Shown: positions 9,593-19,113 of the stretch, in pieces
How the letters are laid out: each line of letters opens with the position of its first letter
Numbering within the stretch: the first letter of the stretch is position 1
Source of the DNA: an uncultured Bacteroides sp.
GTDB lineage: Bacteria; Bacteroidota; Bacteroidia; Bacteroidales; Bacteroidaceae
Assembly (NCBI RefSeq): GCF_963677715.1
Contig: NZ_OY782495.1
Location: forward strand, 1,974,001-2,038,000
Length of the DNA: 64,000 nucleotides
Direction of reading: 5' to 3'
The notes under the pieces: generated by a model
Seen by the model: the letters and a program-made list of their open reading frames with translations, nothing else
Database searches by the model: none
Told to the model about the DNA's origin: nothing
Made by a program: the position numbers and the translations under genes

Positions 9593-12004
9593 ATGAAAAC
9601 AATGATGAGCTTATTTCTTTGCATGCTATTTTCTGTTTTCCCTATAAAATCAGAAAACACAGTATATCCAGACACGACTATTTCTGCCAGATTAACTCAG
9701 TACTATATGGTCAATCCGGTAGAAAAGTTATATGCTCACCAAGATCGTTCTTTCTACCATGCAGGAGAAACCATGTGGATGAAAATCTATCAATCCATGC
9801 AGAGTGAAAATAAGCCAATCAGTAAAGTAGTTTATACGGATCTCATTAATGGAGATGGACAAATTATAATTAGCACTAAATGGCCTTTGACTCAAGGCAT
9901 AGCTTCAGGTAATATAGAATTGCCTACAAATATGCCGACGGGAAAATACCAAATCCGATGCTACACGCGCTGGATGCAAAATTTCGATGCCAATGGTTTC
10001 TTCACACGCGAAGTCACAATTTACGGTTACCCTACGCCATTGCCTGAGAAGGAAACATCATCTTCAAAAGTTCATCTCCATCTTTTTCCTGAAGGTGGAA
10101 ATCTGATAAACAGCTTACCTTCAAAAGTTGCATTCCAAGTAACGAATGCCTATGGAAAGGGTTTATCAGCGAATGGAAGTATCATTGATGAAACAGGAAA
10201 AGTAGTTCAACACTTCAAAACTCATTATATGGGGAAAGGCTATTTCTATTTAATTCCGGAAAAAGGGAAAAAATACATTGCCGTACTAAATGATTCTACA
10301 ATAAAAGTTCCTCTACCCAAAGCCTTAGACGATGGTTTTGTAATGAACACTAAATATTTCAGTAAATTCTTACGCCTTACGGTTCTCCACCATAATACGT
10401 CACACGACACAAACAAAACATATTCTCTTATCTTCCACCAAGATGCTAATTTAATTGCTTCAATCCCTATATCGCTCTCTCAATCAAGAATAATAATGGA
10501 CATTCCTACTTCTAAACTTCCTGTAGGCATCTTCACAATAACCTTAATAGATGAAAAGTATCATGCATATTGCGAACGCCTGGTATTTATCAACTATCCG
10601 GAAAAATTAAAAATGGCTGTAAGTGCCACATCTGATAATCTCAATGGGCATGAAAAGGTTACTTTAAAGATACATGTACAAGATACTTCAAATCGCAAAT
10701 ATCCCGGCAATTTTTCTCTTGCAATAGTTAATAAATCGGTAGAAAATTTAAATGAACGAGATAATTTCTACAGCTATTTCTTCTTGACTAGTGAATTGAA
10801 AGGGAAAATAGAAAACCCTACAGCCTATTTAGATCAGAATGATACGCTTGCTCTACAACACTTGGATCTACTATTATTGACGCAAGGTTGGAGAAGGTAC
10901 TCATGGAACGAAATAGCACAAGAAAGAATGCCGGAGCTCACTTATCCAATAGAACAAGGACTAAGATTTTCAGGGAAAGTACAGAATATCTCAGAAAATA
11001 AAATAAAAAGCATTACCCTACAAGCAATAATCAGAAAAGACTCCATAACCCATTCATTTTTATATCCCATCAATAAAAATAAAACATTCTGTATCTCAGG
11101 AATAGACTTCACTGGAACGAGTGAGCTCCTTTTATCTGCTTACGATACCCAAAAGCATCAATTTCCACTCTCTATTGACAATGATTATTCCCCCCCACTA
11201 TCTCAATATCAATCGAATTATTATCAGGAAAGGGAACAAACTAGTCCAAAGTACGCAAATGAGCTTCAGATAAAATGGGATCTTGCCAAACTTCCTAAAG
11301 AAGCAAAAAATATAGATAAACAAATTTTTCATCTCGGTGAAGTAACTATCAGCGCTCCTAAAAAAGATGAACTAAACGATCGCCGCCTGCACAGCAAAGA
11401 TTTTATTTACATGGCTTACGACGTTGACCCAAACAAAACCTATGGAGGCGATGTAAAACACTTGCTGAATTATGTGCCTGGTATTCAATGGGTAACTATT
11501 GCCGACGCACATTTTGGAAAAGAAGAAGCACAAATCATAGGACTACCTAAAGATTGCTTTCCCAGCTTTGTGGTAGATGGTGTGCTTCAGAGAGATAAAG
11601 AGGCTGTGTACTCTTTACCAACTTCATTAATTGAGCGAATAGAAATTCTTAAGGATGCCAATGCCGCAGTCTATGGAGGCTTTAATGCAATGGGAGGAGT
11701 TATAGCCATATTTACGAGAAAAGGGAAAAGCGAAAACATACCAAATAAAAATAGAGTGTGTAAATGGATAGGATATAGCCAAACCAAAGAATTTTATGCT
11801 CCCGATTCAATGCCGGATGAAGGCTATTTCGTCAATACAAAGAATCAAAATACCATATATTGGAATCCAAATTTAGATACGGATTCGGACGGAAATGCTA
11901 CCGCTACGTTTTATACCAATAATTTAAAACATGAAGATTACTTAATTCATTGCGAAGGGCGAACTATAAATGGGAAAATAGGAGTATTTACCTCTCCTTA
12001 TTAA
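9593..12004 (+). CDS. Macroglobulin-like domains plus C-terminal TonB plug domain, no beta-barrel
   Basis: 803 residues with a signal peptide. The N-terminal half looks like alpha-2-macroglobulin MG domains (YAHQDRSFYHAGETMWMKIY; LPTNMPTGKYQIRCYTRW; LFPEGGNLINSLPSKVAFQ). A plug domain follows at about residues 590-720 (GEVTISAP; GGDVKHLLNYVPGI; SFVVDGVL; SLIERIEILKDANAAVYGGF; GGVIAIFTRKG). The end is a short MG-like tail (DGNATATFYTNN). In TonB-dependent receptors the plug is followed by a 22-strand barrel of roughly 500-600 residues; here only about 80 residues follow, so it cannot be a transporter itself. Such proteins recur in Bacteroidetes, usually named plug-domain proteins; their role is not known to me. 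The gene is A/T-rich compared with its neighbours. Confidence 0.8.
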   Translation: MKTMMSLFLCMLFSVFPIKSENTVYPDTTISARLTQYYMVNPVEKLYAHQDRSFYHAGETMWMKIYQSMQSENKPISKVVYTDLINGDGQIIISTKWPLTQGIASGNIELPTNMPTGKYQIRCYTRWMQNFDANGFFTREVTIYGYPTPLPEKETSSSKVHLHLFPEGGNLINSLPSKVAFQVTNAYGKGLSANGSIIDETGKVVQHFKTHYMGKGYFYLIPEKGKKYIAVLNDSTIKVPLPKALDDGFVMNTKYFSKFLRLTVLHHNTSHDTNKTYSLIFHQDANLIASIPISLSQSRIIMDIPTSKLPVGIFTITLIDEKYHAYCERLVFINYPEKLKMAVSATSDNLNGHEKVTLKIHVQDTSNRKYPGNFSLAIVNKSVENLNERDNFYSYFFLTSELKGKIENPTAYLDQNDTLALQHLDLLLLTQGWRRYSWNEIAQERMPELTYPIEQGLRFSGKVQNISENKIKSITLQAIIRKDSITHSFLYPINKNKTFCISGIDFTGTSELLLSAYDTQKHQFPLSIDNDYSPPLSQYQSNYYQEREQTSPKYANELQIKWDLAKLPKEAKNIDKQIFHLGEVTISAPKKDELNDRRLHSKDFIYMAYDVDPNKTYGGDVKHLLNYVPGIQWVTIADAHFGKEEAQIIGLPKDCFPSFVVDGVLQRDKEAVYSLPTSLIERIEILKDANAAVYGGFNAMGGVIAIFTRKGKSENIPNKNRVCKWIGYSQTKEFYAPDSMPDEGYFVNTKNQNTIYWNPNLDTDSDGNATATFYTNNLKHEDYLIHCEGRTINGKIGVFTSPY

Positions 12005-12086
12005 ATAAAAATAGCATAAACTTAATATTTTTACTGCTTTTTATCCGTGAGAACCATTTACTTTGCAATATCTTTAAAAAGAAGCT

Positions 12087-13181
12087 ATGAAAACGAAAGC
12101 CTTATTGCTCTCAGCTGTTTTACTTTTATGCATCGCTTGTCATAACAAGCAAACCAAAGAAAAAGACAATAATGTGGTCAGTGGACCAACCTACACCAAC
12201 CCGCTACTACCAGCAGGAGCAGAGCCATGGGCCATTTTTCACGATGGAAAATACTATTATACTCAAGGATCGGAAAACAAGATCATTATTTGGGAAACGA
12301 CTGATATTACTGATCTGGCACATGCCACCCAAAAAGAAGTGTGGATACCCAAAGAGGCAGTCAACTCATTTCACCTCTGGGGTCCGGAAATTCACTTCAT
12401 TGATAATAAATGGTATATCTATTTCACGGCAGACGATGGGAATATGGATAATCACCAAATATATGTCATCGAAAATAAATCTTCCAATCCTCTCAAAGGA
12501 GAATTTGTGATGAGAGGACGCATCCAAACAGATAAAGATAATAATTGGGCTATTCATGCTAGTACTTTCGAAAATAAGGGAAAACGTTATATGATATGGT
12601 GTGGATGGCAAAAGAGAAGAATAGATGCCGAAAATCAATGCATTTATATCGCTCAAATGAAAAATCCATGGACACTTTCGTCTGAAAGAGTAAGTATTTC
12701 ACAACCTGAATATGAATGGGAACGGCAATGGATAAATCCCGACGGTACTAAAACAGCCTATCCCATTCACGTAAATGAAGCTCCACAGTATTTCCATTCT
12801 AAAAACAAAGATAAAATACTTATCTATTATTCCGCCAGCGGCAGTTGGACGCCTTATTATTGTGTGGGACTACTAATAGCAGATGCTACTAGTAATCTGA
12901 TGATTCCTGCATCATGGAAAAAATACCCTGACCCGGTATTTAAACAGCAGCCAAACAACAAAGTATATGGCCCGGGGGGATTATCTTTCATTCCTTCGCC
13001 GGATGGCAAAGAATGGTATTTTCTCTATCATGCCCGAAAAACGCCCAATGATGCCCCGGGAGCAATAGACTCACGCACTCCTCGTTTACAAAAGTTAGAG
13101 TGGGATAAGAACGGAATACCCATTTTAGGCACACCAAGCAGTGAAGGCATTCAACTCAAGAAACCCTCTGGCATTAATTAA
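12087..13181 (+). CDS. GH43 family lipoprotein, copy B, with Glu at the catalytic-base position
   Basis: 364 residues, lipobox LCIAC with lipidated Cys18, closely related to the GH43 at 2575-3672 along its whole length. The position of the invariant GH43 base aspartate reads Glu46 (GAEPWAI, GAG codon) instead of Asp45 (GTDPSAV) in copy A. The second acidic position is Glu101 (HLWGPEI); Glu also occurs there in some GH43 groups. The general acid Glu231 is kept in VNEAPQYF. All else (EWERQW, NPDG, FIPSPDGKEWYFLYHAR) is intact, so the gene is not decaying. It may be a weakened enzyme, a binding protein, or one with changed specificity. It ends 23 bp from the convergent HTCS gene. Confidence 0.82.
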   Translation: MKTKALLLSAVLLLCIACHNKQTKEKDNNVVSGPTYTNPLLPAGAEPWAIFHDGKYYYTQGSENKIIIWETTDITDLAHATQKEVWIPKEAVNSFHLWGPEIHFIDNKWYIYFTADDGNMDNHQIYVIENKSSNPLKGEFVMRGRIQTDKDNNWAIHASTFENKGKRYMIWCGWQKRRIDAENQCIYIAQMKNPWTLSSERVSISQPEYEWERQWINPDGTKTAYPIHVNEAPQYFHSKNKDKILIYYSASGSWTPYYCVGLLIADATSNLMIPASWKKYPDPVFKQQPNNKVYGPGGLSFIPSPDGKEWYFLYHARKTPNDAPGAIDSRTPRLQKLEWDKNGIPILGTPSSEGIQLKKPSGIN

Positions 13182-13204
13182 CGAAGAACATATATCTTTC
13201 ATCA

Positions 13205-16200
13205 TTATCCTTTATAATCCTTGGGCAATACTCCAAACTGAGCTTTGAAGCATTTAGCAAAATAAGAAGACGAACTAAAGCCTACCTGTTCGCAGACTTC
13301 TACTACACGAGCACCCTTTTTTAATAATTCAGCCGCTTTGTTTAAACGGAGAGTTTTCAGATAATCGTTTGGTGCCATGCCCGACAACATTTTTATCTTC
13401 CGATAAAAATTAGACCGGCTCATATTCATTGCCTCAGCCAAATTATCAACAGAAAAATTCTCATCTGAAAGTTGCCCTTCAACGGCCTCCTGGACCCTAG
13501 TTACAAACTCAAGATCTTTTTGAGAAAGAGCAAATTCCTCTATTTTCACATTATTACCGGAAAAGTTAGACATTAATCTCTGAAAAGATAATCTTAACTT
13601 CAACAGATTTTCTATCTGCATACGAAGTTGTTTAATAGAAAAAGGCTTCTCAATATAAATATCCGCACCATATTCAAATCCCTCAACCTTCGATTCCAAA
13701 GTAGTCTTGGCAGTGAGTAGTATCACAGGAATATGAGAATAATTAATGTCTGATTTCACTTTTGCCGTGAGTTCCAACCCATTCATTTCAGGCATCATAA
13801 TATCACTAATAATGACATCTATACTCTCTTTAGAAAGAAGATCCAAAGCTTGTACCCCATTTTGAGCCTTAATCACTCGGAACCAAGTACTCAGTGAATC
13901 TCGCGTGAGATTTAATAAATCAGTATTATCCTCAACCAATAATATCGCGAATTTTTTACCGCAGAATTCAGTCACGTCTTTATCTGCAGGAGTTCTTTCC
14001 GCAGATAAATCTTCTTCTCTCATTTCATCAGCGTCCTCCACTTCAACTTCTTTTTCGAATGGAAGGAAAAGAATAAATGATGATCCACCTCCCAAATTAT
14101 CTTCCAGACGTAAAGTACCATGATGCTCCTCTACCAAAGATTTCGAAAAAGCTAATCCAATGCCGGTACCCATTGAGGAGGTTTTTTCATCAGGAATCTG
14201 ATAGAAAGGCTCAAAGACTTTCTTTTTGGCAGAATCCGGAATCCCGGGTCCATCATCACTAATGCAAATTTCAAATCCTTTATCAACAGTGCTTAATTTC
14301 ACTTCGATACAACTACTTGCATATTTTAAAGCATTCCCTATCAGATTGACAATAACCGTTCGCACTTTTTCTTTATCTATTGCCGCCATCAAATCTTCTG
14401 GAGGTAAGATAAAAGTCAGAGAGATACCTTTGAGTTCTGCCGGGCTTGTAAACTGATTGCAAATATCTTTCATAACCTGATTGACATCACATTGTACAAG
14501 GTTTAATTGCAAACTGCCATTTTCCATCTTTTGAAAATCAAGCAGATGGTTAATGATACCAAGCAAATAATTCACATTCTTATCCATTACAGAAAGATAT
14601 TTCGCATTCTTATTCTCATTATTTTCATCCATCATTCTTTCCAAAGGAATCCGGATAAGACTCAAAGGAGTACGTATTTCATGCACAAGGTTAATAAAAA
14701 AGCTAATCTTAGATTTATAGACCTCTTTCTCCTTGATCGTCTGATAATCTTCCATCTGTCGCCTGTAAGTTGCCCTTATATATCTATTCCATCTACGACC
14801 AATATAAAAGATCAGACTCATCAATAACAAAGCATAAAATATATATGCAAGATCAGTCCGCCACCAGGGAGGAGTGATAATTATCAAAAGCGAAGCCCCT
14901 TTTTCATTCCATCTATGATCGTCATTGGAACCACGTACTTCAAATTCATATTTACCCGGGGGTAAATTCGTGTATGATGCAGTATTCAATTCCGTGTCCA
15001 TTATCCAATCCTTATCAACCCCTCGAAGAATGTACGAATACCTATTCTTACTCGGATCCTCATAACTCAAAGATACAAAACTGACGGAAAAACTATTATG
15101 CTCGTAGGACAAGGTTATTTCCCTGGCCATATACAACGGTTTATCCATTTGAAGTAATTCCTGTGTTGTATGCTTATTTACTGTATAAGGAAATTTTATA
15201 TCTGTAATATATACCGGAGGGATATAAGTATTATCAGTAAAGCGATCAGGGTTAAATGAATTAAATCCGTTGATTCCTCCAAAATAAAATCTGCCATTGG
15301 ATGATTTCAATGAAGATTGAGCATTGAACTGATTACCTTGTAGTCCGTCATTCACCGTAAATCTCCTAAAATGATCTTTACTAACAGGATTGATCTTGAT
15401 CAGACCGGCATTACTTGAAATCCAGAAATTACCCGATCTATCTTGTTCGATAGAATATATTACTTTATTAGGAAGCAACTTATTCTGAGGATCAAAATCT
15501 ATGAAATTTTCTGTTTTAGAGTCAAACGAACAAAGCCCCCCTCCATTAGTGCCAAACCACATAATCCCCTTTTGATCCTCAAACAAGGTGATGACAGAAT
15601 TGCTTGTTATAGTACGCCTATTCTCACGTTCATGCTGAAAATGTTTCCAATGATCATTATTTGTATTGTACCGAAAAACGCCATTACTGGAAGTCGCTAT
15701 CCACAAATAGCCATATTTATCTTCAAGAATATCGATTACAGAAATCATTGACCCTACGCTTGTGATAGTCGCAAAGTTATCATCTTTCGCATTATAGCGA
15801 CACAATCCCCAACTTGTGCCTACAAAAATATCTCCCTTGCTATCTTTATAAACAGACAATACATCATTGCTACAAATCGTATTAGGTATATCACGCGAAT
15901 GTTTATATCCTCTCACTTTGCCCGTTCTAAGATCAATAGCCTTTAAGCCTTCGGCATAAGTGCCAACCCATAGACAATCATTATCAAGCATCAAAGAACG
16001 TACATCATATTTTTTCTGCTTTCCTTTATCAATAGGATATTCTACTATTTCCTGAGTCGAAGTATTAAAGAAACACAATCCGTGGCGAGTGCCAATCCAT
16101 ATATTCCCCGAGCGATCTTCACAAAAAGGGCCGATAATTTTCCCAATCCCCATAGACCCGGCTCGACTCATCGGCGGATAATAATCAAATCTTTTTGTTT

Positions 16201-17194
16201 GTTTTGCCATATAATTCACGCCGCCAAGATTCGTCAATACCCAAATGCCCCCTTCTGCATCCTGCATCATGCCATTCACAGTTTGGTCACTTAAACTTCT
16301 TGTATCCAATGGATTATCAACGCGCACAAAATCTTTATCTATCAAATCAAAAAGATACAACCCATTATCTGTCCCAACAAGTATTTTAGTCTTAGAATAA
16401 TTAAGTAAGCACCTAATCACTCCAGCATTCAAAGGCATAGCATTATAACCTTCTATTTCCCCCGTCGATTCATTTAGCTTATACAAAACATTACTATCTA
16501 CCCCCAATAAAATATCTCGCCCTACAGTATAAATGCAGTTTATCTTATAGCTATCAAGCCTATGCGTGTCAGATAAAAGCCTATATGTCTTTATGAATTT
16601 TCCTTTTTTATCAAAGCACAATAGACCTTCTTGCAAAGAAGAGACATATATGCGATGAGAAGCACTTTCGCAGATGTCCCACGCAAAAGAAGTATAGGAG
16701 CTGTTTTGTGTTAATAAGTCTTTTTTAGGATCATAAATAAATAAGCCCTGACCTAATGTGGCAATCCAGATTAAGCCATCACTACTTTTTATAATCTTCT
16801 TCACTTCACTACTAATGAAGACCCCATAACTAGTCTGTTTTTTAAAGTAAGTAAAACTGTCTGTTTTACGATGATAAATATAAATTCCACGGTTGGTACC
16901 TACCCAAATATTATGATTATCCTCCTCAAAAAGAGCTTCTGTGAGGTTATTCTCCAATGAAAATTTATCATTCAGGACGTTTCTATATACTTTATTGCTA
17001 CGACCTTCAAAGCAGTTTAGGCCATCGCTCGTACCAAACCATATGAATCCATAACTATCTTGCATAGCGCACCAAACTGTATTGTGGGATAGTCCATCTT
17101 CCACCTGATACTTTTTAAAAGAAAAGGAGGAAGATGCTGATAATGGTTCCAGACAAAGGGTTACAAATAGTATTAGTAAGGTTGTTAATTTCAT
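13205..17194 (-). CDS. Hybrid two-component system regulator (HTCS)
   Basis: 1329 residues. The order is: signal peptide; a periplasmic sensor of two-component-regulator propeller repeats (DSYGFIWFGTSDGLN, GNIWIGTRHGL, GIMWFGTNGGGL and others); a Y_Y_Y domain near residues 690-770 (LPPGKYEFEVRGSN); a membrane segment at about 782-799; a histidine kinase with phospho-acceptor His838 (VHEIRTPLSL), N-box GNALKYAS, DDGPGIP and GTGIGLAFSK; a receiver with Asp1131 (SDIMMPEMNG) and KPFS; and a C-terminal AraC HTH (EVCEQVGFSSSSYFAKCFK). HTCS proteins sense a glycan fragment and switch on the adjacent hydrolase genes, which is its likely job here. Its start is 42 bp after the EnvC-like gene with no visible terminator, so read-through from that operon is possible. 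A GGAG lies about 10 bp before the ATG. Confidence 0.95.
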   Translation of the reverse strand: MKLTTLLILFVTLCLEPLSASSSFSFKKYQVEDGLSHNTVWCAMQDSYGFIWFGTSDGLNCFEGRSNKVYRNVLNDKFSLENNLTEALFEEDNHNIWVGTNRGIYIYHRKTDSFTYFKKQTSYGVFISSEVKKIIKSSDGLIWIATLGQGLFIYDPKKDLLTQNSSYTSFAWDICESASHRIYVSSLQEGLLCFDKKGKFIKTYRLLSDTHRLDSYKINCIYTVGRDILLGVDSNVLYKLNESTGEIEGYNAMPLNAGVIRCLLNYSKTKILVGTDNGLYLFDLIDKDFVRVDNPLDTRSLSDQTVNGMMQDAEGGIWVLTNLGGVNYMAKQTKRFDYYPPMSRAGSMGIGKIIGPFCEDRSGNIWIGTRHGLCFFNTSTQEIVEYPIDKGKQKKYDVRSLMLDNDCLWVGTYAEGLKAIDLRTGKVRGYKHSRDIPNTICSNDVLSVYKDSKGDIFVGTSWGLCRYNAKDDNFATITSVGSMISVIDILEDKYGYLWIATSSNGVFRYNTNNDHWKHFQHERENRRTITSNSVITLFEDQKGIMWFGTNGGGLCSFDSKTENFIDFDPQNKLLPNKVIYSIEQDRSGNFWISSNAGLIKINPVSKDHFRRFTVNDGLQGNQFNAQSSLKSSNGRFYFGGINGFNSFNPDRFTDNTYIPPVYITDIKFPYTVNKHTTQELLQMDKPLYMAREITLSYEHNSFSVSFVSLSYEDPSKNRYSYILRGVDKDWIMDTELNTASYTNLPPGKYEFEVRGSNDDHRWNEKGASLLIIITPPWWRTDLAYIFYALLLMSLIFYIGRRWNRYIRATYRRQMEDYQTIKEKEVYKSKISFFINLVHEIRTPLSLIRIPLERMMDENNENKNAKYLSVMDKNVNYLLGIINHLLDFQKMENGSLQLNLVQCDVNQVMKDICNQFTSPAELKGISLTFILPPEDLMAAIDKEKVRTVIVNLIGNALKYASSCIEVKLSTVDKGFEICISDDGPGIPDSAKKKVFEPFYQIPDEKTSSMGTGIGLAFSKSLVEEHHGTLRLEDNLGGGSSFILFLPFEKEVEVEDADEMREEDLSAERTPADKDVTEFCGKKFAILLVEDNTDLLNLTRDSLSTWFRVIKAQNGVQALDLLSKESIDVIISDIMMPEMNGLELTAKVKSDINYSHIPVILLTAKTTLESKVEGFEYGADIYIEKPFSIKQLRMQIENLLKLRLSFQRLMSNFSGNNVKIEEFALSQKDLEFVTRVQEAVEGQLSDENFSVDNLAEAMNMSRSNFYRKIKMLSGMAPNDYLKTLRLNKAAELLKKGARVVEVCEQVGFSSSSYFAKCFKAQFGVLPKDYKG

Positions 17195-17236
17195 GTGTTT
17201 TTCTCCGTATAGAATTACTTTATTTTTTCATTGTTT

Positions 17237-18550
17237 CTAAGGATTTAGCCAAGGCTCAGGATTCAATTTCTCTTTTTCACGCCGCAACTGAAAATGAAGT
17301 ACCGTGCGTCCGCTATCTGTTAAATCAGAAAAAACCTGTCCAATGCTTTGTTTTGTGCTTACCGTTTCTCCTTGCTTAACTGAAGCCGAAGAAAGATTAC
17401 AATAAACTGAAATATAGTCGCCATGGCGGATTAATATATTAAACAATCCATTCAGCTGAAATACCGCTGCCACTTTTCCATTGAAGATAGCACGTGCCTG
17501 AGCACCGGGACGGCCCTGTATATCAATTCCTTTATTATCTAACTTCACATTGCGTAAACCTTCTACAGCATACTCTCCATAATGGCTAACAATAATATAA
17601 GAACCGGAAATCGGCATAGGAAGTTTGCCGCGATTACTGGCAAAATTACCAGAAAGCTCACGGTCGGCTTTGCTCATAGAAAAACGCTCCAGAGGCTTTG
17701 CTTTCCTCGCTGTACGTGCGGGAGTGCCTGACTTAGCTTTTTTATTCCCCGCTTCTGATTCAGCTTTACGACGAGCCTCTTCCTCACGTCGTGCTTCCTC
17801 TTCAGCCCGTTTACGAGCCCGTTCTATTTCTTCCGAAATCAACTTATCAATGCGTGCATTCAATTGATTAGCCTCTTTTCGTTTACGACGAATTTCATTT
17901 TGCAGGCCTTTCTGCTTATTCTGCAAACGACTTACGAGCGTCTGTTTCTCCTTTTCCTGTGATTCTAACTTTGTTTTCTCTTCTTCGCGTTCCTTCAATA
18001 AACTCTCTTTAGCTGCCTTCACTTGGCTAAGTTCCATCCTCTTACGCGTAACCTGTTCTTGTTTTTTAAGAATTTCCTCTCCTTGCAACCGTTGATACGT
18101 AGCATATTCACGAACATATCTCAATCGGCGATACATTTTTCCAAGATCATCGGCCGAGAAGATAAACATTAATTTTTCTTCAATAGACTTGTTTTTATAG
18201 AGATACTGAACGGAAGATTCGTATTTTTTCTTCTTATCGGCCAAATCCTTCTGCAACTTACGGAGTTGGCGCCCTAAAGAGTAGAGCTCATCATTAATAG
18301 CGTCAACATCCTTATTCATCGAAATAATATACTGCTTTCTCTTTTCAATCTGCCCCGTAAGTGAAGCTAAATCATTCAACTGACTACCCACATCTTTTCT
18401 GGTATTCTTAAGTAATGATTCAGTTTCTGTAATCTGCTTCTGCAATGTAGTTCGCTGGGCCTCCAGCTCTTTTATCAATTTATTAGATTGACTTCTAAGA
18501 GTGGTTGCAGTACCAAAACAAAAAAACAGTGCTAAAAGAAAATACTTCAT
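17237..18550 (-). CDS. EnvC-like murein hydrolase activator (coiled coil + degenerate LytM/M23 domain)
   Basis: 437 residues: signal peptide, a long coiled coil (about 20-270, rich in Lys/Glu/Arg), a linker, and a C-terminal M23/LytM fold. The metal ligands are mostly lost: the first His of the HxxxD motif is Asn339 (NKGID, with Asp343 retained), the YxHL motif reads YCNL, and the final HxH is His419-Phe-Gln421. This matches the EnvC/NlpD pattern, in which the domain activates amidases at division rather than cutting peptidoglycan itself. The start overlaps the upstream DUF4292 stop by 4 bp. It belongs to the dut-TPR-DUF4292-EnvC operon. Confidence 0.88.
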   Translation of the reverse strand: MKYFLLALFFCFGTATTLRSQSNKLIKELEAQRTTLQKQITETESLLKNTRKDVGSQLNDLASLTGQIEKRKQYIISMNKDVDAINDELYSLGRQLRKLQKDLADKKKKYESSVQYLYKNKSIEEKLMFIFSADDLGKMYRRLRYVREYATYQRLQGEEILKKQEQVTRKRMELSQVKAAKESLLKEREEEKTKLESQEKEKQTLVSRLQNKQKGLQNEIRRKRKEANQLNARIDKLISEEIERARKRAEEEARREEEARRKAESEAGNKKAKSGTPARTARKAKPLERFSMSKADRELSGNFASNRGKLPMPISGSYIIVSHYGEYAVEGLRNVKLDNKGIDIQGRPGAQARAIFNGKVAAVFQLNGLFNILIRHGDYISVYCNLSSASVKQGETVSTKQSIGQVFSDLTDSGRTVLHFQLRREKEKLNPEPWLNP

Positions 18551-19113
18551 AAGTTAAGCAACATTTTTATCAAATCATTTAATTCCACTTGAGTATATTT
18601 AGCTGAAACTTCGGATGGGACGAGTTCAATCTCAGCAGTAGAGAAATCATAAAGCTGCAAACGAGCATCGCTCAAAGACGAAAGGCCAAGTTCCTTACCT
18701 GTAAGTACCGATTTCCCTCCGGGCAGAGAGGCATCAAACAACAACTTCTCAAGCTTAGCATAGTCAACTCCTTTAGGAAACAAAGCTGTTAGTTCGCTTT
18801 TGCTGGCACGAACAAACTGTTTATTCATCCGATCGATAAGCAAGACTTCTTCCGGAGTAATATCAAGCCTAACCACTTCCGTTCGGATAATTGGTAATTG
18901 TATCGATAACTGAATACGTTCTCCACTCTTCATTTTCAGATAGCCCCCCATTCCAATCTTATCTCCCTTGTAAGGAACCGTAAGCTGAAGCTTTGAATAC
19001 AAACAAGTAGGAGCTTTCGGAGCAATAGGTGCAATAGCCACACGAGTACTTTTACAAGCAGCCAACAGTACAACAGCCAGAAACACCGTAAGCATTCTCA
19101 TTAATTTTCTCAT
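18547..19113 (-). CDS. DUF4292 family lipoprotein
   Basis: 188 residues with a lipoprotein signal (LAVVLLAAC, Cys20). The mature part alternates beta strands in a LolA/LolB-like manner (KLQLTVPYKGDKIGMGGYLKMKSGERIQLSIQLP), typical of DUF4292. It overlaps the TPR gene before it and the EnvC-like gene after it by 4 bp each, so the three are translationally coupled. The conserved neighbourhood suggests outer-membrane or lipoprotein homeostasis, but no activity is known to me. Family call confident, role unknown. Confidence 0.85.
   Translation of the reverse strand: MRKLMRMLTVFLAVVLLAACKSTRVAIAPIAPKAPTCLYSKLQLTVPYKGDKIGMGGYLKMKSGERIQLSIQLPIIRTEVVRLDITPEEVLLIDRMNKQFVRASKSELTALFPKGVDYAKLEKLLFDASLPGGKSVLTGKELGLSSLSDARLQLYDFSTAEIELVPSEVSAKYTQVELNDLIKMLLNL

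Noticed and set aside
17237-18550. Active M23 endopeptidase
   Set aside because: Several metal ligands are replaced (Asn339, Gln421, YCNL), so an activator role is more likely than catalysis.
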